Below the pieces are notes generated by a model that made no database searches, was not told where the DNA came from, and saw only the letters and a program-made list of their open reading frames with translations. DNA of 64,000 nucleotides. Origin: Lineus longissimus (Eukaryota > Nemertea > Pilidiophora > Heteronemertea > Lineidae). Below, piece after piece: positions 36,623-48,607 of the stretch; within the stretch, counting starts at the first letter, position 1; the number at the start of each line of letters is the position of its first letter. Where the stretch lies: assembly GCF_910592395.1 (NCBI RefSeq), contig NC_088315.1, positions 16,849,808-16,913,807 of the forward strand. Reading direction: 5' to 3'. The position numbers were made by a program, and so were the translations under genes.

Positions 36623-37888
36623 GTGATGCTCCGAATGGGCGCAATTCTTTCTGCGCTGGCACATCACCAAATTTGTGAGCGAATGTACATGTCTCATTCT
36701 CATTCTCTAATTAGCTATACAAGGGGCATAAAGCTTTGTAAACCATCGATGAAGGGAAAATCATGTAATATGAATAATTTGTCTTTTCACCAAGCTCTTC
36801 GCTGTTCTTGGCCGTGCTGGCTGTTAGGTCACCATACTACAGGATTATCTGATAAAATTCCTGGAAAGGCCACAGATTTGTCATACATGTACATGCAGGT
36901 GATTTTTTTGCAAATTGCCAGCTTGTCTTAGCAATGACCCTTATTCACGCATTGATAAGGTTTTGTGCAGAGAAAAGCCAATAGGTTGGTTTATTCCTGG
37001 CACCAAAATATTCTTTTGTTTCTCACAATTAGGAAGATTTGTCAACATGAAAGAATGTTTCATTTATTCAATATTCGTTACTGACACCAGGTATATCTTT
37101 GATAAGTTAGCAAGTAGCATTCTTAATTTTATTTCACATTTTAGGTGGTTTCGATAGACTTTGGACAGTTCTAACAATACAATAGAAAGGAGTGTTCTGT
37201 CACTGTTCCAACCAACATCATATTTCAAAGGTTACCTCGCCTGAAATGAATACGGGATGACAGATAGGTCACGGTCATGATCAATTATAAACTGACACAC
37301 CTGCATCAAAGGGGTCTCTTCTCCACCGAATACTACATGCACACACTACAAAGTTTTCACATGTATACTTGTAACCTTACTGTTGAGAAGTACAACATGT
37401 AGCTAATCAAAGTAGATTCTATTTTTAGACACTGTGAGCTATAATTGCTAATTTCCATATTACTACCCACCCACTGCATTGGCCTAAGCTCTCCCATGGC
37501 AACACTCATCACTAATTCATATGTGTTTGTATTAAACTAGCGGCACATAGGGGGATAAAAGAACACAACAGGACCATCGCCTCAAAATTGGGCTCAGTTG
37601 TAAAAACAGATGTACATACAATGCAACATGGCATTTAAATTAAAGTTTTTTTAAAACTAATCCGTCTTTTGCTGATAGTAAATACAGTAGCCCCGCAGTT
37701 GACTTCCCTTAGTCCATCATATCTGATAGCGTTTGAAACATGGCCGATGGTCGGTCTAAATTTGATCATTGCGCTGCGTGGCCGGGCGCTTAAAAAAGGC
37801 GGTCCTTTTCTATGCATGCATGTCAGCTTTGACTAGAATAACACCACGGCACTCCACGTGTGTAGTGGGAAATGCAGGGAGGAATAAC
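36623..37888. other. 3' flank of LamG-like gene, U3, with B segment
   Basis: No supported gene. Contains the B segment (about 36915-37260), with one AATAAA hexamer in gene orientation near 37130. The tandem duplication of L/U1 is single here. Confidence 0.5.
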
Positions 37889-38635
37889 TTATCCTTGTCT
37901 CATATATTGCTCAAACCAACCTGATATCCACTGCCAGAAGGATGCAATATTGGCTGCAGTGAGTTTCTTATTCGATAACAAGAGCTTGGTTACGTAATGA
38001 GTTCCGATCACATTGCAGAGTGGCTGTTTGCTTCCGAAGCGAAAATTGAGGTCCGCTTCTTGTGCAAATTCCAGTCTCATGTTTTGAACGATCTTTTTCG
38101 TTTTGCCGAAACTAAAATGTAGAGACCTAGCCAAACGGTCTAGGAAAACGTGTATCCGTACCCACTGATTGATGATACATTTTGGTAGCATGATACTTTT
38201 GCCAGGATGTTCATGCCCTTTCAAATCAAATGCTTCTTTCCTCATGTACAGAGTCAATTCACATCGTACTCTGCCCCGCTTCTTCTTTGTTATCTTCATA
38301 CAAATGTTAAGTACCATGTAGGCTGTTTTCCTCACCCTGAATTCGACAATCGAAAAGATTCTTCGCGTATCATTGAAAAGAAAGAAAGCAAGGAATGCAA
38401 GGGTCAGTGTAGGGGATGGAATGCGTAGGTATATTGACAGTTGACCTTTACATGTTAACTCTTTGGCATCGTGTATGCCGCCGGGACCGACCGCCAAACG
38501 CGTTACTCCTCTCCAAGAATGTCGATCTCCAACTATATTATCATCAATGTTAAACCTATCGAACGGCCAACACCACAAACTGGAGCTCGCCCCAGATGCT
38601 ATTTCACGTGAAATCGTTGCCAATGTCAACGCCAT
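37889..38635 (-). CDS. LamG/concanavalin-A-like secreted protein, copy U3
   Basis: 248 codons from the ATG; a reasonable reference for the family. Residues 1-17 form a putative signal peptide. Cysteines lie at 22, 62, 112, 125, 153 and 207. CWPFD is at 22-26, a possible N-glycosylation site (NDT) at 88-90, the NQWVRIHVFLDRL strand at 156-168, a basic KKKRGR patch at 117-122, and KLTAANIASFW at 224-234. Length and order fit a single LamG-like domain with a secretion signal. The reading begins at ATG; an in-frame TTG six codons upstream is conserved in the copies I checked but is an unlikely start in an animal. Binding partner and role are unknown. Confidence 0.72.
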   Translation of the reverse strand: MALTLATISREIASGASSSLWCWPFDRFNIDDNIVGDRHSWRGVTRLAVGPGGIHDAKELTCKGQLSIYLRIPSPTLTLAFLAFFLFNDTRRIFSIVEFRVRKTAYMVLNICMKITKKKRGRVRCELTLYMRKEAFDLKGHEHPGKSIMLPKCIINQWVRIHVFLDRLARSLHFSFGKTKKIVQNMRLEFAQEADLNFRFGSKQPLCNVIGTHYVTKLLLSNKKLTAANIASFWQWISGWFEQYMRQG

Positions 38636-38854
38636 TACAGTTGAGTACTTCAATCTCTCACGTGATTTTCAAGCTTGGAGTTTCTTAAAGGGTCGTTAAT
38701 GGGGGTCAACTCCTTTTTGCAAAGCTGCGCACAAATGAATCGTAGATGCAGTTATCACTTCCATAGAGTGTAACCACATGCAGGAAAACATGTAAAACTA
38801 GGGCTGATCCAGGCAGGTAGTAAGTAAGCATTGCAAATAGCGAATTATAAATGG

Positions 38855-39330
38855 TTGATGGCGGATTGAATTGGTGACTTTTATTGGCGAGTTTTCTAAG
38901 TTATTCAAAGGTGCGAAAATAACATTTTCCAAAACCCACTCTTACCAATCTCACCTTACCGCGTAGTGGCAAAAAAGCAAAGGTTCGCACACAACTTGAT
39001 GAGAACGTTGAATTCTTTATAAATGCATGCGTGTGTAAAAGTGAGTGAGAGTGTCGCTTGCGGACACTGTCAGCTTTTTGTATCAAATACGCAGGCCTGT
39101 TCATCCCCCCCCCCCCTTGCATGGGCCGTTTAACTAAATCGGGAACATCAGATAATAGTGCCTAGTGAGAACTCTGGTGTAACAGTTGGTACTTTAAAAT
39201 CAATTCTAGGTCTTCTGTGCAGGTTGGTCGAGTCCCTGAGAGTGGATATTGGAAACTGTAGTTTTCGCGCATTTTAAAACTCGCCATCCGCCGTCGGCCA
39301 TCCGCCGTTTTCATTCGCCATTCGCCATGT
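38855..39330. repeat. Possible fold-back element upstream of U3 gene
   Basis: Inverted pair tggcgagtttt (38885-38895) and aaaactcgcca (39276-39286), next to short degenerate repeats gccatccgccg / cgccattcgcc. The same arrangement lies near 61340-61810. No target duplication identified. Confidence 0.35.
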
Positions 39331-39689
39331 TTTACTAACTACTCGATTCAGGCGATGACCCTGTGTAAAATGAATGGACGTCCTTGGACTGCAGTACCCC
39401 AAACAATAGCTGTGTATTGTCAACGAATGTGGTTAATGGTTTGTTTAGGGAAAGCTACATAATCTTCAACAAAGGAACTCGGCAACTCTATTCACTTTAA
39501 CAAAAGGACCGGACTTAGATTCCGAGGAATTTGCATTTCTTTTACACGAGAAACACTTTTTGTGACTAAACAAATAAGTTTTAACTTGATATAACGTCTT
39601 ATGGTACACAAGTCTTATCTCCGTTAAGAATATTAATTTGCACACCTTTTCAAACTTTAGGACAATACCATGTTTTATATCCACCTTGC

Positions 39690-39900
39690 TTCAATAGATT
39701 TTCATCACTTCAAGATACGATCAACTCGCCACGACTGCTGAAACAAAATTTAAAACGGAAAAAATCCGAATGCCAAAACTGGGAAAAAAAGGGAAAACAA
39801 AGACGAAGAGAGAACCACGTTGAAGCTGCCAGAGCAAGAAAAGAAGATGTGACGTCCTTCGTCGCACGAAATACCTCTCTGTGGGCGCCCTCTCGATCGT
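39690..39900. repeat. Unit-end block, U3
   Basis: Matches the unit-end motif (cacttcaagatacgatcaac) and carries the degraded CRE TGACGTCC. The 39.9-40.3 kb stretch that follows differs from U1/U2 and is shared only with 62.4-62.8 kb. No gene is seen. Confidence 0.55.
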
Positions 39901-40369
39901 GCCCTTAATTGTGTCACATTTATTACTAAGTAACTCGTCTAACTGATTAATCCATGTCGCTCTGAAGTCACAACACTGACAAAACGTAGGGAAATCCTCG
40001 CGAGTGTGGCTTTTCCAACGTTGCATACGATAAAGGAAAAATAACCCACTGAGTTATCCCAACATTGTATGTTATCAAGATCCAGCTCGGACTGCTGGAT
40101 GTCATGGCCCCCTGCGGTAAGAATGCAGAGTGAAAGAAGTTGATTCTCAATGTGACCTTTCGAAAATGGCAACCTGCAATCGTGTGTTTGGACATGCAGT
40201 TGTATGTAGCCTTTGCATTGTTTTCGACCCAACGGGCATTTAATTGAGAAGCTCACGGCAGCATTGAAAATGGTGATTGTCATGGTCGAGTGAAGTAGAA
40301 AATATTGGGGCAGCAAATAATGATTACTCATCTCGTTATTTCGCGATTGCTTATCTCTCGGTTTATGAT

Positions 40370-40705
40370 AAGCCAGCAAGAACAGGTCAACCCCCAGTCT
40401 CGCTGTTGGAGAAAATGACAACGTTGGTTTCGACACGTGTGTCGAATGGATCCAGAATGACTTCCCAAAATAGTGTTGAATTGGGAAACAGATAATAACG
40501 GCGAAGAGGACGATGCTGGGCGCGCTGAATGGATCTGATGTTGTAGCCCGCGATGCAGAGAGCGTTGGCCTGCACGAGAGGTGTTGACACAGATGGCTCA
40601 CGACCGTAATGCTTGGAGGGATGTGGTGGCACAGTTTTTGATAGAGAAATGTCGAGTTGCTGGAATGTGTGAGTCGAAATGCAAGTGGGGATTTCCACTC
40701 TCACT
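40370..40705 (-). repeat. Block A, U4
   Basis: One open frame of about 105 codons, with VPPHPSKHYGREPSVSTP. Unrecognised; paired with a near-identical copy at 62860-63180. Confidence 0.4.
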
Positions 40706-41051
40706 AAATATGCCCTGCTGGAAATTACCCTTTGACAAAGCCTTTTTATAATTTCATTGATTCCAATGTCTATAGGCTTATATCCACGTTTTATTCAAAA
40801 TAGTGATACAATAACATGTTTCGTGCAAATTTAATTTAATAGTGTTCGTAATCAACATGATCAATACAGTTGGTGAGGTCAAATATCTGAGTTAACACTG
40901 GTGTCAGAGTTAACACCAGTACAGTTTTAATGTGAACTGCTGCGAGAAAAAAAACATGGTCTTGGTAAACACCGAGCTAATACCGGATTAACACTGTGTT
41001 AATCTGGCGTTACTGACTGAGAGTTGCTAACACCGAAACGTTCAGTGTGCA

Positions 41052-41495
41052 GAGACAAGACCACAATTGATATTTTAAGCCTTTTAGCAGTTAAATTGTC
41101 AATGTTTGACAGCGACGCATCAAATACTGCGTGGGGTTGTGAATCTGAAATTTAGATTATGTTATTCCGGACAGTCGGGCAAGTAAATGGTGAAAAATAA
41201 ACTGGTAGTTGACAACGGAAATTTTTTGATAATCGACAAATAAGACAGACTTTGATATTTCCACTCTTTTCAGCCAACTGGCAGAAAAAAATCAAAACAC
41301 GCCCCCTATTACCCAATTAGCAAAATTCGAAATTAATTTTTTCATCAAATAATTTCTTTACATCTGTAGACTTGCCACAACAAATATTTTTTCAATACCT
41401 CTCCAAATATGTACTTGAGAGTTAAAAACATGCACTCGTCTAATTGATAGGCCACGACCCTCCAACCTATGAATATTCATTAGTGGTCTTGTCTC
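41052..41495. mobile_element. MITE-B, U4 copy 1
   Basis: A 444-bp copy flanked by TGCA on the left and AATG on the right. Diagnostic differences from the second U4 copy are gatattttaag near 41070, aaataagac near 41240, attacccaatt near 41310 and cgtctaattg near 41440. Confidence 0.85.
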
Positions 41496-42045
41496 AATGA
41501 AGGTACATTTCAGGGGTTAACATTTTGAGAATTTTTTCAAACTAATGTACATGACATCCCACAATTCTCCAACAAAGGAAAGTCATATCTGGACATTTTT
41601 GGAGAAATGAGAAACATTTCCAAGAGTGGTACAACTGTGCCAAAAGCGACGAAAGAGGACAAAATCGACAAAAAGTCATGATTTTGCAGCCAACAGCACC
41701 AAATTCAAAGACCAGCCCTGGCCAGAATAAGCAAGCTATGAAGCTGAAAGTTTAGGATGTGATTTAGGAATATCTTTGCTGCATAGGGCACAACTTTCAG
41801 AATCAAGGCCTAAGTGGTTTTAAAGAAATTACAAAATGAATGGCAACACAACAAGACTTGTAAAAATGAAACCGAACTTAGACCGGGGTTAGGTTGGCTC
41901 ATATTGGGGTCAAATTAAGTTTTTTTCTCATTATTTTGGCTTGTTTTGACCTTAAATCATCAGCAATACAATATTCTAAATGAATTAGAGTGATTTGAAC
42001 ACATTCAAATTTTTCACTAAATTGACCCAAAATGTAGTGTAAATG

Positions 42046-42489
42046 GAGGCAAGACCACAATTGATTTTTTAAGCCTTTTAGCAGTTAAATTGTCAATGTT
42101 TGACAGCGACGCATCAAATACTGCGTGGGGTTGTGAATCTGAAATTTAGATTATGTTATTCCGGACAGTCGGGCAAGTAAATGGTGAAAAATAAACTGGT
42201 AGTTGACAACGGAAATTTTTTGATAATCGACAAATTAGACAGACTTTGATATTTCCACTCTTTTCAGCCAACTGGCAGAAAAAAATCAAAACACGCCCCC
42301 TATTACACAATTAGCAAAATTCGAAATTATTTTTTTCATCAAATAATTTCCTTATATCTGTAGACTTGCCACAACAAATATTTTTTCAATACCTCTCCAA
42401 ATATGTACTTGAGAGTTAAAAACATGCACTCGTCCAATTGATAGGACTCGACCCTCCAACCTATGAATATTCATTAGTGGTCTTGTCTC
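42046..42489. mobile_element. MITE-B, U4 copy 2
   Basis: A 444-bp copy with a mutated left terminus (gaggc for gagac), flanked by AATG and TGCA. It carries attacacaatt, atttccttatatc and cgtccaattg, all shared with the single MITE of U6. Confidence 0.85.
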
Positions 42490-43163
42490 TGCATTAAAAG
42501 TTACCTGGAGGCCACCATTACTGCTGCGAATCGAAAAGCACATGATCAGCGAGGCAACCTGCGCAAGTTGGAGCCTGGTCTCCTGTCAAAACCCCCTTGC
42601 GATTTACTATGGCAATTACCAATGCGCAATACTCGCCAACAGGTGTGCAGGATCATAAGCTTCTCGGACCCGTGTGCCATGTGTTACTCAAATGTTAGAG
42701 TTTAACTCAACTGGATGACTTCGCAGCCGCATGCAGGATATATGCACTTTTCTGAGTAAATAAAATTCGTTTGGTGATCACTTGGTTCCAATTCCCAAAT
42801 TCCCGATAAGTTCATCTTCCATGGCTGCATTGACTGGCTTGGTTGATTTTCATCATTTTGACTGACAGCAGATTCGTCGACATTTGCAATATACAGTGTA
42901 CAAAGTACATAGTACAAAGTTCTATGATAGGCGTTGAAATCATCCAATATATAACCGTAAAATTGAACAAATTTGCAATGGAGAGACGAATTTACATCTG
43001 GTTATGATGAAGAAAGGGCAAACTGAAAAGCCGGTTTTGAACGCAGGTGGTGTCGACATTACGACATCCGTCATGGTGTGAAATTTCTCTGTACATTTTT
43101 TACATACGTAATTTCTTTCACGTTGGATGTCTTTTTTCATAGATGAATGAACGATATATAAAT

Positions 43164-43526
43164 CTATATCATTGGCGAAAAAAAGTCTATGTCTGCATGA
43201 ATGTGCGGTCCTGGTAACATACCTGGGGACGCAAGCATGACATTATTACCGTTGAGTCCACATTGCCAAACAAGTTTGTTTTGCAAGGAGTTGTCCTCGA
43301 AAACAATGGGCACAGTGGTTGCAGACAGGTTCAACGAAACAAACACATTTTTTTTCATATAACAACATCGACCTAAGTCTTTTCGCATTTCCAAATCGCT
43401 CTCTTCTTGATCATCATACTTAAAAATGACGGTCATTCCTTCCTCACACATTATGTCAAATGCTTCCCGTCCTGTTAACTCTTGACTCGATAATGCATAG
43501 AATAATAAAACTAAATTCTGGTGCAA
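43164..43526 (-). other. Candidate internal exon, type I core (copy U4)
   Basis: Same frame as at 4463-4825, with four substitutions (D to E, T to K, H to P, L to H), no frameshift and no stop. The donor-like CAG|GTATGT is retained. U6 is cut by the window end before this point, and type II units lack it. Confidence 0.3.
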
Positions 43527-43571
43527 TTATCAACATGGGGAATACTATCTGAGGGGATGACAAAGGCTGAG

Positions 43572-43990
43572 CTAGATGTCAAGCGATTTGAAAGTTTTAA
43601 TGAAATAAACCGCTTCTTTTGATTGTGAATTGTACCTTGCTGTTTGGATCTGATCCAGATTGAATTTGATCAATTGGCAGTAGTGGCTATTTAGTTTCTT
43701 AACCGAAATGAATGATCTGCATGACCTAGTTAGGATGCAGCGAACGGCGCAAGCAGAGGCACTCGGGATATGTCTCGTCGGTGCGCGTGAGGACAGAGGC
43801 AATGGGACTCTTATTCGCATGAATATTCGCCCTGAAAAAAGATATTTTGTGTCAAAAAAGAAAGAAAGCTAACTCACTTCCACTGCTGATTGTCATTTTG
43901 GACATGCATCACATTGATATGTACAATTTTAGCTCTTATCAATATCAAAACCTACCTCATGTGCAATATCTGCTATCATAAAACTCATGC
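43572..43990 (-). repeat. Block C, U4
   Basis: Close to the U1 copy rather than U3/U5. Unrecognised. Confidence 0.35.
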
Positions 43991-44639
43991 ATCTGACCCC
44001 AAGTGATTAGAGTGTAAAATCACCTTATACCGCAGAGGTGGCACCCAACATGTACATGTACTAGATTGACACAATTGCGTATTTCGTGCCATCTTAAGGT
44101 AAACAGGTGTAATATTCGCTTTTCCGACGCTTCTTACAAACCCCTGAGACATTAGCCATCATTTGTTGAAATACAGAGATGCACGTCAGTCACCTTTAAG
44201 TCACCAAATATAACTGTCAACCTCGATCCAGTACCGTACTTCTAAGGAATTGCATGAACGGAAATCGCACTCAGAAAATCTTAAAATTGGGGTTTCGAAT
44301 CGGGGTTGCAGTACGCACCCCGAAGGAGACAGCCAATGAAAATGCGAGTTTGGGTCTCGCTGTTACAACGTTGTTGAAATTCTCCGACTCGAGTGAAAGC
44401 AACGCTCCGATTAGGCGCAATAACTTCTACGCTTGCACTTCAGCCAAATGAGGGCGAATGTATCAGGAGTTTGTGTGCAGGTTAGAAGCGAACTTACAGC
44501 AACCCCTTATTCGATCAGGATGATTTTGTGTCAGTACGCCATTTGCACCATGCGAGTATACACGCATCGACGTCTTGCTGAACATGTTGTGTGGACTGGT
44601 ATTCATATCAGTTTTGATCGATGCTACTTCCGTTCTCTC

Positions 44640-45167
44640 TTATTGGAAAGACGGATTAGTTCAAAAAACCTCTAACTTGGATTTCCTCAATTTTGAATGA
44701 AATTTCCACTTTTCAACCCCCACCTGGCGGTCGCAGTTTTTGGAGGATTATAATGGTAAGAGTCTCAAAATGCTGCTAACGCTCTCCTTTTACAGCCGAA
44801 CTGGGCAATTTAAACATCAATTAAAAAATTCTATCACCAGATACGGTGGCTGGGAAAGGACATGGTGATTTTTTTTTCAATGACGAAGTTCTTTTTAATC
44901 TCAGGCGCCTGACTTACGAAAACGAGGCTGTTTGATACACACGGTACTGGACATTTGACATTTTGACATAAGGACACTGAGACGTGGTCACCGAAGTACG
45001 GTTCCGAAGTGTTTATGCGTCCTTCTGATTCAGTGCATACTGAACAGTTTCTTAACGATGCATCCATCTTGAACTCCCCAGCCAAAACTGCCTGTCATGA
45101 GTGAGTGTGATGGTCATGAGGAGTACAAAGTTCCAAAATATTCCAATAGAGCGCGCATAGATTAATT
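44640..45167. other. Unique flank beside the LINE, U4
   Basis: About 500 bases found nowhere else in the window. A minus-strand frame of 83 codons (44834-45085, MAGEFKMDASLRN) is not recognised. No clear gene. Confidence 0.4.
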
Positions 45168-45310
45168 TTATTATTATTATTATTAAAAACATTTTTATAG
45201 CGCTTAACGTTGTTAAAACTTCTAAGCGCTTTACAATTTATAATAAAACATAACATTAATACATGATAGAATAAAAGTCATTACTAAAAAAAAAAAAACG
45301 TGCAAGGGAT

Positions 45311-45810
45311 TCAAAAGAATTTCTTAAAAATATGAGTTTTTAGTGCAGTTTTAAAACGACCCAGGGTACTCTGGCCACGAACACTATTTGGAAGCTCATT
45401 CCATAGCTTTGGTCCCGCCACTGCGAATGCAGAGGAGCCTATCACCCGGTTTGTGCGCATTTCCTTACACAGACCCATTGTACTTGACCGCAGGGAGCGT
45501 GAGGGTTTGTAAACTTCCAAGCAGTCTGCGAGATATTTTGGTGCGTAATCATGTAGACATTTGTAGACCATTAGATTAACCTTGTACTCGAGCCTTGCTT
45601 TCAAAGGAAGCCAGTGGAGTGCGCACAGAACCGGAGTGATATGATCCCCTCTGGACACCCTAGTGACGAGACGAGCTGCCGAGTTTTGAACCAGTTGAAG
45701 CTTACGCACATTGGCCTCAGAGATGTTATATAGCGGACTATTTGCGTAGTCCAACCGCGAGACAACTAAGGTCCGCACTGCACTTGTTGCTGCTGATTTA
45801 CTGGGGTGTC
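45311..45810 (-). pseudogene. LINE ORF2 C-terminal part, separated by minisatellite
   Basis: Continues the reverse transcriptase ORF: SAATSAVRTLVVSRLDYANS, VQNSAARLVTR, PVLCALHWLPLKARLEYKVN, YAPKYLADCLE, SSAFAVAGPKLWNELPNSV and FKTALKTHIFKKFF are the usual C-terminal motifs of L2/CR1-like proteins. It is now out of continuity with the main ORF. Some 30-40 expected residues between MKTHVNNVC and AATSAVRTL are missing and replaced by repeat DNA, so this copy is inactive. Confidence 0.85.
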
Positions 45811-45867
45811 TATAAACCGAAGACCAAAGACCGAAGACCGAAGATCGAAGATGGAAGACCCCCCCAA

Positions 45868-46294
45868 AACTATAAAACGAAGATCCCCCCAACTATAAAA
45901 GGAAGACCCTGATGTCAACTATAAAACGAAGATCCCCCCAACTATAAAAGGAAGACCCTGATGTCAACTATAAAACGAAGATCCCCCCAACTATAAAAGG
46001 AAGACCCTAATGTCAACTATAAAACGAAGATCCCCCCAACTATAAAAGGAAGACCCTAATGTCAACTATAAAACGAAGATCCCCCAACTAGAAAAGGAAG
46101 ACCCTAATGTCAACTATAAAACGAAGATCCCCCAACTATAAAAGGAAGACCCTGATGTCAACTATAAAACGAAGATCCCCCCATCTATAAAAGGAAGACC
46201 CTAATGTCAACTATAAAACGAAGATCCCCCAACTATAAAAGGAAGACCCTGATGTCAACTATAAAACGAAGATCCCCCCATCTATAAAAGGAAG
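45868..46294. repeat. 49-bp minisatellite, nine copies, inside LINE ORF2
   Basis: Nine units start at 45868, 45917, 45966, 46015, 46064, 46112, 46160, 46209 and 46257. Each is two half-units, aactataaaacgaagatcc and aactataaaaggaagaccc, followed by a TGATGTC or TAATGTC spacer. Variation is limited to C-run length, gat/aat and aact/atct. A degenerate ccgaagacc series (45822-45860) precedes it. It is not CRISPR: units are continuous, without unique spacers. Confidence 0.95.
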
Positions 46295-48607
46295 GCATAC
46301 ATTGTTAACATGCGTTTTCATGGACATTTCTCTCTCAAATGTTACACCAAGAATCTTGATGGTATCACTCAGCTCAATTTCAGTATCGCCAATTTTCAAT
46401 TTCAGATCAGACACATACTTCTGTAGGTTCTTTACACATGCAAGGAAAAATTCGGTCTTACTGTCATTCAATTTCAGTTTGTTTCTCACCATCCATTCCT
46501 TAATTGACTCAACACATAGTGTAAGGCTCGAAATAACATTTTGCACCACGGTTGGGTTAGTTGGATCAAAGATAATGTAGAGACCACTGTCATCAGCAAA
46601 CAGTATATATGGCAGGAGAAATGATCGGATAATGTCGCCAAGAGGACTGTTGTATGCAGTGAACAAGAGAGGGCCCAGTACAGAACCCTGGGGAACTCCA
46701 AAAAGTAAGGGAACCTTATCTGATACAGCGTCTTTCACCGTCACCTCTTGTGACCTCCCCGTGAGATAAGATTTGAACCACTGCAATGCTGATCCGGTAA
46801 CCCCGAATCTATTCTCAAGACGTTTGAGGAGAATTGGGTGGTCCAGTGTGTCAAAAGCAGCAGACAGATCCAGTGCCACAAACAGAACAGCTTTGTTAGA
46901 ATCCATGGCATGGACAATATCGTTGTGAACTTTAAGCAAGGCAGTTTCTGTGCTATGCTTAGCTCGATATGCTGACTGCATTGGATCAAACAACCTGTTT
47001 GTGTCAAAGTGATCTGACAGCCTCTTTGACACAACCTTCTCAACAACTTTTGACATGAAAGGAAGGTTTGATACTGGACGGTAATTTGACGATACCTCAG
47101 GGTCTAGAGAGGGTTTCTTCAGAAGCGGGCGCACACGAGCCTTTTTGTAACATTCTGGGAAAGTCCCACTTGACATTGATTCATTGACTACAAGTGTTAA
47201 AATCGGAAGAAGGTCCCCAATGGTCTTTTTTAGGAGCCATGTGGGGATAGGATATATTTCGCATGACTTAGTAGCCATGGACAAAATGATCTTTTTCATT
47301 TCGTCTTCAGTAGCTGGAGTGAAACAGTCAAGTGGAATTCCTGAGAAAGCTTGTTCAAAAATCTCTGAAGGTGCATGTGTTGGCACCACATTGTCAAGGT
47401 TCGTACGGATCTTGATGATCTTTTCACTAAAGAAGGTTGCAAAATCGTTTGCCACAACAGATGGGTCGCCCAATGGAAGGTGACAGTCACTATCATTAGT
47501 GAGCTCTTTAATCACATTGAATGTCTCCTTGAGGTTTCCTGTGCTAAGTCGTTCCTCGTAATAGTCCTTCTTTGCATTTCGAATAAGATTGACGACACAC
47601 TCCCGTTGTGCCACAAACATTTGTCTGTGAATCTCGAGTTTGGATGAAAACCATTTTCTCTCTAGCTGCCTCCGAAGATTCCGTGCTATGGCGATGTTCT
47701 CACTGAACCAAGGATTATTGGGTCTTGCTGTTATACGTTGCGTTTTAAGGGGTGCCTTTCGATCAAGAGTTGACACAATTGCGTTGTTTAATGTTTCTGC
47801 CGTTTCATTCACTGAATTCCTTGGTTTACACTTGGCGAATTCTGCACAGATCTCACTTCCCAATTCTTTTGGACTGACGGATCGGTATTTGCGATAAGAC
47901 TTCACAAGTTCGACATTGACCTTGGAGAGACTAAGCACCATTCCAATGGTGAAGTGGTCTGACAACTCGTGATTGCAAACCGTGACATCATTCACAATTC
48001 TGTCCTCATCCCTGACTATCACCTGGTCTAGGGTGTGCCCATGCTTATGGGTTGGCGACGTCACAAGTTGTGAAAGATTGTGAGAGTGAAGAATATCCTT
48101 AAACCGTCTCACCTCGGGAAGGTCCTTGTCTACATGTATATTAAAGTCCCCGAGGATCAATAGCCGTTCCTTAGCCACAGATATCTCAGTCACCAACTGC
48201 TCAAATTCATCAAGGAAGTTGTTGACCGTGTGTTTACGAGATGGAGGACGATAGATCACGACACAAAGCAGTGGTGTAGGGTCCGATCGAATCAATGATT
48301 TTGAGCATTCAAACGTCACGAATGGTGTCGGTAACTTCCTCTGTGTCACTTTCAGACTGTCACGGTAACAGAGTCCGAAACCACCACCTCTCCCTTTGAT
48401 TCGTGGGCTATTGATAAACGAGAAACCTTCTGGGGTCAGCTGCTTAGTGATTGAATTGTCTAATTGCTCCTGAAGCCAAGTCTCAGAGAAAAATGCAAGA
48501 TCAGCACCTTGCTCAATGATATGCTCACTGATTTGAATGGCTTTGTTACGTACTGATCTGGCATTCAAAAGAATTACCTTTGCCTGGACACATTTCCTTT
48601 CTGGCAT
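46259..48607 (-). CDS. LINE ORF2: AP endonuclease plus reverse transcriptase (truncated by minisatellite)
   Basis: 782 codons. The N-terminal apurinic-type endonuclease shows LLNARSVRNKA, FFSETWL, VIYRPPSRK, LILGDFNIHVD, TLDQVI and LSDHFTIGM. The reverse transcriptase shows NYRPVSNLPFMSKVVEK, AYRAKHSTETALLKVHNDI, ALDLSAAFDTLDH, GVPQGSVLGPLLF and the catalytic FADD near residues 670-673, then KLKLNDSKTEFF. The pattern is typical of L2/CR1-clade elements. The frame runs into the minisatellite at MKTHVNNVC and stops 9 residues after leaving real homology. The same frame is open upstream of the ATG to about 48711 (including NPANLIQVPI), so the true start may be further 5' or lost by a frameshift. 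Confidence 0.9.
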   Translation of the reverse strand: MPERKCVQAKVILLNARSVRNKAIQISEHIIEQGADLAFFSETWLQEQLDNSITKQLTPEGFSFINSPRIKGRGGGFGLCYRDSLKVTQRKLPTPFVTFECSKSLIRSDPTPLLCVVIYRPPSRKHTVNNFLDEFEQLVTEISVAKERLLILGDFNIHVDKDLPEVRRFKDILHSHNLSQLVTSPTHKHGHTLDQVIVRDEDRIVNDVTVCNHELSDHFTIGMVLSLSKVNVELVKSYRKYRSVSPKELGSEICAEFAKCKPRNSVNETAETLNNAIVSTLDRKAPLKTQRITARPNNPWFSENIAIARNLRRQLERKWFSSKLEIHRQMFVAQRECVVNLIRNAKKDYYEERLSTGNLKETFNVIKELTNDSDCHLPLGDPSVVANDFATFFSEKIIKIRTNLDNVVPTHAPSEIFEQAFSGIPLDCFTPATEDEMKKIILSMATKSCEIYPIPTWLLKKTIGDLLPILTLVVNESMSSGTFPECYKKARVRPLLKKPSLDPEVSSNYRPVSNLPFMSKVVEKVVSKRLSDHFDTNRLFDPMQSAYRAKHSTETALLKVHNDIVHAMDSNKAVLFVALDLSAAFDTLDHPILLKRLENRFGVTGSALQWFKSYLTGRSQEVTVKDAVSDKVPLLFGVPQGSVLGPLLFTAYNSPLGDIIRSFLLPYILFADDSGLYIIFDPTNPTVVQNVISSLTLCVESIKEWMVRNKLKLNDSKTEFFLACVKNLQKYVSDLKLKIGDTEIELSDTIKILGVTFEREMSMKTHVNNVCLPFIDGGIFVL

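Noticed and set aside
45868-46294. Regular repeats that could suggest a CRISPR array
   Set aside because: Units are contiguous 49-bp monomers without unique spacers, lie inside a eukaryotic LINE, and no cas gene is present.
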